59,547 bases of DNA from Parafrankia elaeagni (GTDB taxonomy: Bacteria > Actinomycetota > Actinomycetes > Frankiales > Frankiaceae): contig NZ_KB893718.1 of assembly GCF_000374165.1 (NCBI RefSeq), positions 1 to 59,547 of the forward strand, in the 5' to 3' direction. The position numbers and the translations under genes were made by a program. Below are positions 53,785-59,547 of this stretch, in pieces. The notes beneath the pieces are model-generated. The model was not told where the DNA came from and did no database searches. It saw only the letters and a list, made by a program, of their open reading frames with translations. How positions within the stretch are numbered: the first letter of the stretch is position 1; each line of letters begins with the position of its first letter.

Positions 53785-54219
53785 TCAGCGCATGCGGGCG
53801 GTGCCGGTCTCGTCCAGATAGCCACGCATGTCGATGGCCATCGTGTGGACGTCATCCGCCGCGGGCTCGTCCTCGTCGTCCTCGGCGTCGCGGCTGTAGC
53901 GGAACGCCAGTCGCGGAAGCATCTGCGTCGGCGCGTCGACGAGGCCCGGCGCTGCCTCGATCAGCCCGGACTCCCAGTCGAGCTCCTTGCCGCTCAGCGG
54001 ACCGGACGGCAGGCTTTCCGCGGCCGGTGACTTCGTGACGATCACGAAGTCCAGCACGCCGAGAACGACGATCACTGCCAGGGCGGGGATGGCCGCGATC
54101 GGCCGCCACACGGTCAGGCCCACCATGACGAACACGGCGACGACGGTGAGGCCGCCGACGATATGCCTGCGCACCGGGGGCAGCGCGGGCACCTTCCGTC
54201 CACGCCGGTAATGCGCCAT
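53785..54219 (-). CDS. Small membrane protein with two transmembrane helices
   Basis: 144 aa from ATG 54219. A basic N-terminus (MAHYRRGRKVPALPPVRRH) precedes two adjacent membrane helices (about 24-44 and 48-65: GGLTVVAVFVMVGLTVW, IPALAVIVVLGVLDFVIV). The C-terminal half is hydrophilic with an acidic AEDDEDEPAADD patch. I do not recognise a family. It is divergent from the lipoprotein gene; the 359-bp gap shows no clear promoter. Confidence 0.65.
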   Translation of the reverse strand: MAHYRRGRKVPALPPVRRHIVGGLTVVAVFVMVGLTVWRPIAAIPALAVIVVLGVLDFVIVTKSPAAESLPSGPLSGKELDWESGLIEAAPGLVDAPTQMLPRLAFRYSRDAEDDEDEPAADDVHTMAIDMRGYLDETGTARMR

Positions 54220-54578
54220 ACCCGACAGTGTGCCCCCTCCGGGGTACCTGTCCAGAGCCGGGCACTTCTGTGCCCTGTTCCAGGCCTTGGACAGATCGGT
54301 ATTCGCAGTCCTCGCCGGGCTCGGACGGAGACCGGGTGGTGACCGACTGGCGCCCTCACCCGGGGGCCCGCAGGGTGGAGACCGGTGCCGCACCCGCCAG
54401 GGAGGGGGCGGTCATGGCAGCGGAGGGTAATCGGCGGTCGCTCTTTCCGGTAAATCTTCTCCGACCTCACACCGGAATGAGCGACACTTGCAATGGGAAA
54501 CACGAGATCCATCGCCGGTGTAGATCCATGGACCGGAGTCGCGTCATGGGCTCGACCTCGCGAGGCTGGAGGATCGCC

Positions 54579-55343
54579 GTGGAGGTTGGAAGTCGTGGCC
54601 TGCCACGACCACTGCCACGAGCCTGGCCATGTTCGCGGCCGAGATCCGGCCTCGTTCTGGTCGTCGTCGCGGTGGTCGCGCTACTGGCCGCTGTGGTCGG
54701 GTGCGGCTCGCCCAGTTACCAGTATGTAACGAACAAGAAAGACGGCGCGTTCCTCAAGGTGCCGGCCGGCTGGACGCATCAGGAGATGCCCGGGCCCGCG
54801 CTGTTCGGTATCGACGCCCGCACCGTGAGCCCGGAGATGCTTCGCGGCCTGATGTCGCGGGAGTGGGTCGTCGGCCTGGACGCGGCCGAGAAGTTCGACG
54901 AGACGAGCCTGTTCGTTCCCGACGCCCCCTTGCCGAAGGGCTTCGTCCAGGTGCGGCATCTCCTTCCGGAGGAGGCCCGGGCGGTCTCCACGAATGACCT
55001 GCGCAACTTCGTCGTCTCCGTCGACGACGCGGTCGCGGCGCAGGAGGAGGCGGTCCGCAAGGATCCCTACGGCGCGCGGATGGCGCCGAACTTCCTGCTG
55101 CTCGCCGACGAGTCGGTCGCGCAGGACGAGGGCGTCCACGGAGTGCACCTGGTGTACCAGGTGGCCACGGCGGCAGGCCTGGTGACCATTGATCAGACGA
55201 GCCTGCTGGACCAGAACCAGACCGTGCTCTACCAGCTCGTCCTGGCCTGTTCGGCGCTGTGCTACGCCCAGCACGGCGGGCAGATCGGCGAGGTCACGGG
55301 CTCCTTCACGATCAAGCCGACGGACCGAGGGCAGCAGGCATGA
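54579..55343 (+). CDS. Lipoprotein coupled to an FtsH-like protease
   Basis: 254 aa from GTG 54579, chosen because GGAGG lies six bases upstream and the product then has a signal peptide with a lipobox (VVGC, Cys42). Longer frames start at 54228 or 54414. The mature part (GAFLKVPAGWTH, then FVQVRHLLPEEARAVSTNDL) looks like a globular secreted domain of unknown family. It has two near-C-terminal cysteines (ACSALCYAQ) that could form a disulfide. Its stop overlaps the start of the protease gene by 4 bp, so the two are made together. Confidence 0.75.
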   Translation: MEVGSRGLPRPLPRAWPCSRPRSGLVLVVVAVVALLAAVVGCGSPSYQYVTNKKDGAFLKVPAGWTHQEMPGPALFGIDARTVSPEMLRGLMSREWVVGLDAAEKFDETSLFVPDAPLPKGFVQVRHLLPEEARAVSTNDLRNFVVSVDDAVAAQEEAVRKDPYGARMAPNFLLLADESVAQDEGVHGVHLVYQVATAAGLVTIDQTSLLDQNQTVLYQLVLACSALCYAQHGGQIGEVTGSFTIKPTDRGQQA

Positions 55344-57790
55344 GCACACGCGACCGGGCGGGACGTCCGGGATCCTCCACCGTGACGGGGCCCGTGGACG
55401 AGGACGGCGACGCGAGGCCGGGCGAGTCGCAGCGCCGCCGCCCCGCGGCGCTCTGGGACAGGGTGAAGTTCCTGCTTCTGCTCGGGGCGCTCTTCGCCTT
55501 CGTGGTGGCCGCGGACGTCTCGGGCAACCCACTGATGACGTGGGGCGACGCGATCCGCATCCAGGCGGAGTCGAGCTGGTGGATCCTGGCGCTGTTCGGC
55601 CTGGAGGTCGTCCACCAGATCCACATCTTTCTCGGCGAGCGGTCGGCGGGTTACTACCGCTTCTGGACGGAGAAGGTCTTCGGCCGCGCCGAACGCCGTC
55701 TGCAGCGCCTGAACGACTGGAACCGGTACCGGGTCAGCCGCGCGCTTAAGATCGTCGTCGCGCTGGCGCTGTTCCTGTTCATCTACGCGCGGATCGTCGA
55801 CGAGTCCCTCTTCGAGGCGACGGTCGGGTTGCCCGGCGCGGCCTGGGGCGCGATTCCCTATGTGCTGCAGATAGTTATGCTGATGCTGGTCGTCGTCGGC
55901 CAGTTCGTCGCGATCTTCTGGTTCCTGTCCAAGGGCGGCGTCGAGGTCTACTTCCCGGAGGACATCAAGACACGGTTCGCCGACGTGTGGGGCCAGGACC
56001 ACGTCGTCGGGCGGGTCCGGGAGAACGTGTTCTACCTTGAACGCCCGGAGGAGATCGAGGACCGCGGCGGTTACGTTCCGGGCGGCATCCTGTTGTGGGG
56101 CCCGCCGGGAACCGGTAAGACGCTGATCGCGGAGGCGGTCGCCGGCGAGACCGGCAAACCCTATGTCTTCGTCGACCCGGGCGCCTTCTCGGCGATGTTC
56201 GTCGGCGTCGGCATTCTGAAGGTCAAGTCGCTGTTCCGCAGACTGCGGAAACTGTCGCTGCGGTACGGCGGCGTGATCGTGTTCTTCGACGAGGCCGATA
56301 CCCTGGGCAACCGTGGCCAGCTCGCCACCGGCTTCGGGGGGAAGCTCGGCGGCGCGACCCCGTTTGCCGCCAGTGCCGCCCGCCCGGGCGGGTTCGCCGG
56401 CGGCCGCGACGTCTTCTCCGCCGGGCACGGCGCCTTCGGGGTGCCGGCGGGCGTGGCGTCGGTGGACACCTGTAACGGTTTCTCCTACCTCGACACCTTC
56501 GCCCAGGCGCAGATTGCCCGCGATCATGCGCAGCGGGACAACTTCGTCATGGGTGGAATGGGCGGCGGCGGAAAGGTCGACGGGACCCTGCAGGCGCTGC
56601 TTACCGAGATGTCGGGCCTGAAGAAGCCGCGCGGCTTCCTGAACCGGGTCGTGCGGCGCACCCTCGGCATGCGCCCGAAGCCGCCGCCGAAGTACCGCAT
56701 CCTGGTCATGATGGCGACGAACATGCCCCAGTCGCTGGACGAGGCCCTGCTGCGTCCCGGCCGCATCGACCGGATCTACAAGGTCGGCTACCCCAGCAAG
56801 GAAGGCCGGATCCGCACCTTCGAGGGCTATCTGGCCAAGGTGAACCACGAGCTGACGGCCGAGCAGATCGAGCGGCTCGCGATCATGAGCCCCGAGGCGA
56901 CCGGCGCCACCATCAAGGACACGGTCAACGAGGCTCTCGTCCAGGCGATCAAGGACGGCCGCGAGGTCATCACCTGGCAGGACATCCTCCGCGCCCGGGT
57001 GATCAAGGAGTACGGCCTCGCCGACGACCACGAGCACATCGCCCGCGAGCGGCACAGCATCGCGCTGCACGAGGCCTGCCACGCCGTCGTCGCCTACCGC
57101 ACCCAGCGTGGCCGGGTCATCGACCTGGCGACCATCGAGCGCCGCGGGGGAGTCGGCGGCTTCGTCGCGCATGTCGCCGTCGAGGACCGCATGTTCATGT
57201 GGAAGTCGGAGATCGAGATCCAGGTCATGGTGTCGCTCGCCTCGCTGGCCGGCGAACGGATGTTCTTCGACGGCGACAACACCGTCGGTGTCGGCGGCGA
57301 CCTGCGCAGCGCCACCCTGCTGGTCTCGGGCAACATCTCCTCGGCGGCGATGGGGGAGACGCTCGCCTCTCGGCTCAGCATGATCGAGCACCAGATGGGC
57401 CAGGCGTCCATCGACGCGGACCGGCCGTTCGGCGAGCAGGTCGAGGCCAAACTGCGGGAGCTCTACGAGCGCACCGAGGGCGTCCTGGCCGCGAACCGGC
57501 GTGAGGTGCTGTCGCTGACCCACGCGCTGGAGACCCACAAGACGCTCACCGGCGAGGACGTCGAAGCCATCATGGAGGGGACCGTCGGCCCGACCATCGA
57601 CGGCCGCCGCTACCTGGAACCCGGCTTCCTGGACGTCGCCGAGGCCTACCACCGCTCGGAGGTACTCGCCCACCGGGGGATGTACGAGAACGACGGCCTG
57701 CGCGAACTGCCCGAGCTCGGCAAGGCGGCGGCCCAGGAGGCACCGACCACCCCGCGCGCGCTGCCCGAGGGCCCGTCCACCACGAAGTGA
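55340..57790 (+). CDS. FtsH-like membrane AAA+ metalloprotease with a large AAA insertion
   Basis: 816 aa from ATG 55340. About four membrane helices occupy residues 43-60, 80-98, 135-151 and 172-197, against two in classical FtsH. The AAA module has Walker A GPPGTGKT (254-261), pore motif FVGVG, Walker B VIVFFDEAD (312-320) and the second region of homology ATNMPQSLDEALLRPGRIDR (459-478). About 85 Gly/Ala/Phe-rich residues are inserted after Walker B (around 325-412), and a basic Pro-rich segment lies at 427-451. The zinc protease site is complete: HEACH (577-581) and Asp654; classical FtsH has HEAGH. It probably degrades membrane or misfolded proteins with the coupled lipoprotein as partner (inference). 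Confidence 0.85.
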   Translation: MSTRDRAGRPGSSTVTGPVDEDGDARPGESQRRRPAALWDRVKFLLLLGALFAFVVAADVSGNPLMTWGDAIRIQAESSWWILALFGLEVVHQIHIFLGERSAGYYRFWTEKVFGRAERRLQRLNDWNRYRVSRALKIVVALALFLFIYARIVDESLFEATVGLPGAAWGAIPYVLQIVMLMLVVVGQFVAIFWFLSKGGVEVYFPEDIKTRFADVWGQDHVVGRVRENVFYLERPEEIEDRGGYVPGGILLWGPPGTGKTLIAEAVAGETGKPYVFVDPGAFSAMFVGVGILKVKSLFRRLRKLSLRYGGVIVFFDEADTLGNRGQLATGFGGKLGGATPFAASAARPGGFAGGRDVFSAGHGAFGVPAGVASVDTCNGFSYLDTFAQAQIARDHAQRDNFVMGGMGGGGKVDGTLQALLTEMSGLKKPRGFLNRVVRRTLGMRPKPPPKYRILVMMATNMPQSLDEALLRPGRIDRIYKVGYPSKEGRIRTFEGYLAKVNHELTAEQIERLAIMSPEATGATIKDTVNEALVQAIKDGREVITWQDILRARVIKEYGLADDHEHIARERHSIALHEACHAVVAYRTQRGRVIDLATIERRGGVGGFVAHVAVEDRMFMWKSEIEIQVMVSLASLAGERMFFDGDNTVGVGGDLRSATLLVSGNISSAAMGETLASRLSMIEHQMGQASIDADRPFGEQVEAKLRELYERTEGVLAANRREVLSLTHALETHKTLTGEDVEAIMEGTVGPTIDGRRYLEPGFLDVAEAYHRSEVLAHRGMYENDGLRELPELGKAAAQEAPTTPRALPEGPSTTK

Positions 57791-57847
57791 GGCTCAGGCT
57801 CAGGATGGCGCTCAGGCTCAGGATGGTGCTCGGGCCCAGGGCGGCGC
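57791..57847. repeat. 18-bp tandem repeat between protease and MFS genes
   Basis: GCTCAGGCTCAGGATGG-type units repeat two to three times directly after the protease stop, in the short convergent gap. Confidence 0.6.
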
Positions 57848-59266
57848 TCAGATCCTGGACGGTGTGACCGCCGGCTCCAGCGTGGCGGTGGGCTCGATCC
57901 CGTCGGTGGGCACCAGTGCGGCCGCGGGCACCAGTGCGGCCGCGGGCGCGAGCTCGGCCATGGGCGTGTGGCGGGCGACGGGCTGGTCAGCGCCAGCGCT
58001 CTCCTGCACCGCACGAGCACCGCGGCGCAGCGACGACAACGCGTAGAAGGAGCCGGCGAGGGCGGCCGCGCCGGCCAGCAGCAGGCCGGCGCGGGCACCG
58101 AATGTCTCCGCCACCCAGCCCGCGATCGGCCCGCCCACCGGCGTCGAGCCGAGGAACGCCACCGACCAGAGGGCCATCACCCGGCCGCGCATCTCCGGCG
58201 CCGCGGCCAGCTGCACGGTCGCATTGCCGGTGGAGATGAAGGCGACGCTCGCCGCGCCGACGACGACCAGCGCGGCGACCTCGAGCGCCAGCGTCGGGGC
58301 GGCCGCCGCGAGCAGGAGAACCGCTCCGAACAGGCCCGATGCCAGAGCGAGGGCACCGACACCGATGCGGCGACGCCGGGCCACGAACAGGCCACCGGCG
58401 ACGGCCCCGGCCCCCATCGCGCCGGTGAACAGGCTGTAGGTGGCTGCCGAACCGTCGAAGGTCTCGCGGGCCACCAGGGGCAGCACCACCTGGAACTCGT
58501 ACGACAGGGCGCCGATCACGGCCATCATCAGCAGCGGGATCCGCAGCTCCGGGGTCCGCACCACATAGGCGAGACCGGAACGCACCTGGCCGGGTGCCCG
58601 AGGCACCGGGCGGTAGGGGATCAGGGCACCGACGTCCATGCGCCGCAGGGCGAGAACGACGGCCACGAACGAAGCCCCGTTGAGCAGGAAGCAGCCGCTC
58701 GTCCCGACCAGGCTGATCAGGATGCCGGCGATGCCCGGCCCGACGACGCGGGCGGCGTTCATCGTCACCGAGTTCAGGGTGACGGCATTCGGGAGATGGT
58801 CGGCGCTGACCATCTCCTGGACGAAGCTCTGACGGGTCGGGTTGTCGACCGCGCTGATCAGACCGATCACCGCCGCCACGGCCGCGACCATCCACAGCTC
58901 GGCGGTGCCGGTGGCGTCCAGGACGCCGAGCAGGACCGCGAGCGTGGCGAGCATGATCTGGGTGGTGATCAGCAGTCGCCGCGAGTCCGAGCGGTCGGCG
59001 ATCAGGCCGCCGTAGGCGCCGAATAGCAGGACCGGCAGGAACTGGGCCGCCGTCACCAGGCCGAGCTCGGTACCGGAGGCGCCGAGGGAGAGCACCAGCC
59101 AGCCAAGGGCGATGGTCTGCATCCAGGTCCCGCACAGGGAGACCACCTGACCGCCCAGAAAGAGGCGGAAGTTCGGCACCTGCAGCGCGGCGAACGTCCC
59201 GGTTCGTGACTCCGCGGTGCCGGGGGTGACAGATCCGTGCGCCAGTGACGTGACCATGCGTCTCAT
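57848..59266 (-). CDS. MFS exporter (DHA3/EntS-like)
   Basis: 472 aa from ATG 59266, with GGAGG eight bases upstream; the frame is open from a TTG at 59290. Twelve membrane helices are expected. Family segments include PNFRLFLGGQVVSLCGTWMQ, GLIADRSDSRRLL, AVDNPTRQSFVQEMV and PEMRGRVMALWSVAFLGSTP, typical of DHA3-type drug or siderophore exporters. The C-terminal 60 residues have an 18-bp repeat (AAALVPAAALVP). Substrate unknown. Confidence 0.88.
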   Translation of the reverse strand: MRRMVTSLAHGSVTPGTAESRTGTFAALQVPNFRLFLGGQVVSLCGTWMQTIALGWLVLSLGASGTELGLVTAAQFLPVLLFGAYGGLIADRSDSRRLLITTQIMLATLAVLLGVLDATGTAELWMVAAVAAVIGLISAVDNPTRQSFVQEMVSADHLPNAVTLNSVTMNAARVVGPGIAGILISLVGTSGCFLLNGASFVAVVLALRRMDVGALIPYRPVPRAPGQVRSGLAYVVRTPELRIPLLMMAVIGALSYEFQVVLPLVARETFDGSAATYSLFTGAMGAGAVAGGLFVARRRRIGVGALALASGLFGAVLLLAAAAPTLALEVAALVVVGAASVAFISTGNATVQLAAAPEMRGRVMALWSVAFLGSTPVGGPIAGWVAETFGARAGLLLAGAAALAGSFYALSSLRRGARAVQESAGADQPVARHTPMAELAPAAALVPAAALVPTDGIEPTATLEPAVTPSRI

Positions 59267-59300
59267 GCGGTGTACCTCCGCCCTCGACAACCCACGCCCA

Positions 59301-59316
59301 GCGAAATTTATTTCGC
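59301..59316. promoter_or_regulatory. AT-rich palindrome between the MFS gene and the last gene
   Basis: GCGAAATTTATTTCGC: 7-bp arms around TT, 34 bp before the MFS start and just before the plus-strand start. It is the most AT-rich site in the region and suits a repressor operator or overlapping promoters. Confidence 0.45.
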
Positions 59317-59317
59317 A

Positions 59318-59547
59318 ATGCTAAGTAATTTTCCGCCGGTCGCCGGTCGCCGGTCCGCAACGGTGGCGGTGGATGACATCGACGCGCAGGTGGCCAGGCT
59401 TGCCACTGTCGATCCGGGCGTGCTGCCGGACAGTGAGCTGGCGCTGCTCGTGATCGACATGCGCCGGCTCGTCGACGCGACGGAGGCCAGCTGGATCCGG
59501 CTGACGGACTCCGGGCGTCCCGATCCGCCCGAACGGCGAGGCGGGCG
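59318..59547 (+). CDS. Probable DUF222/HNH (13E12-type) protein, 5' end only
   Basis: The frame opens at ATG 59318 and runs without stop to the window edge (76 residues). The segment VDPGVLPDSELALLVIDMRR followed by LVDATEASWIRL resembles the beginning of the DUF222 domain found in 13E12-repeat proteins, which usually end in an HNH nuclease. GTG 59363 or 59369 could be the start instead. The identification is tentative because most of the gene is outside the window. Confidence 0.5.
   Translation, partial: MLSNFPPVAGRRSATVAVDDIDAQVARLATVDPGVLPDSELALLVIDMRRLVDATEASWIRLTDSGRPDPPERRGG

Noticed and set aside
1-59547. tRNA genes, rRNA, integrase or insertion sequence
   Set aside because: No tRNA T-arm or cloverleaf pattern was seen in the gaps I read, and no transposase or integrase motifs; a covariance-model tRNA search was not possible here.

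Overview
The window is a high-GC actinobacterial chromosome segment. Gene content and style best fit Frankia or a close relative. This is inferred from LexA, Lsr2, SepH, PPGK and a B12-type ribonucleotide reductase, from the recA-recX / miaB-miaA-dapF-hflX / lexA-nrdR-nrdJ order, and from long Ala/Pro/Gly linkers; no database search was possible. The window begins inside recA and ends inside a probable DUF222/HNH (13E12-type) gene. I see no rRNA, tRNA, CRISPR array or insertion sequence.

Layout. 1-4169: recA (partial), recX and a long RNase Y. 4303-7866 (minus): a glutamate-type ABC importer, gluA-gluB-gluC-gluD. 8309-15354: miaB, a LigB-fold protein, miaA, a degenerate EAL-domain protein, dapF and hflX. 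15575-22212: lexA, divergent from an SOS-boxed LysM membrane protein (probable division inhibitor), then nrdR and nrdJ. 22289-25520 (minus): a hipBA toxin-antitoxin pair and a GH63-type glycosidase. 26566-27837: the principal sigma factor.

28003-37754 looks like a protein-acylation and signalling block. A truncated acetoacetyl-CoA synthetase-like gene (minus) is divergent from an overlapping operon of an AcuC-type deacetylase, a GNAT plus NDP-forming acyl-CoA synthetase fusion (PatA-like) and a 1353-residue PAS/GAF/SpoIIE phosphatase/HATPase protein. An ABC ATPase follows. 39420-46069 holds a NYN-domain protein, lsr2, an Xaa-Pro aminopeptidase, a multiply frameshifted CoA-transferase pseudogene and an LCP cell-wall ligase. 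46126-51315 (minus) carries a YihY membrane protein, a small zinc-ribbon-like protein, an expanded sepH and ppgK. 51610-53682 carries moaA, mobA and a DUF6457-like gene. 53785-57790 includes a translationally coupled lipoprotein and FtsH-like membrane protease. The end holds an MFS exporter and the partial DUF222-like gene.

The main points for a second look are: the lipoprotein/FtsH-like pair with a large insertion in its AAA module; the acylation block with a dead-looking AACS and an apparently co-transcribed phosphatase; the EAL protein that has lost its catalytic motifs, next to dapF; two SOS boxes shared by lexA and the LysM gene; NrdR-box-like and DnaA-box-like sequences before nrdR; and frame-preserving tandem repeats in linkers of many unrelated proteins.
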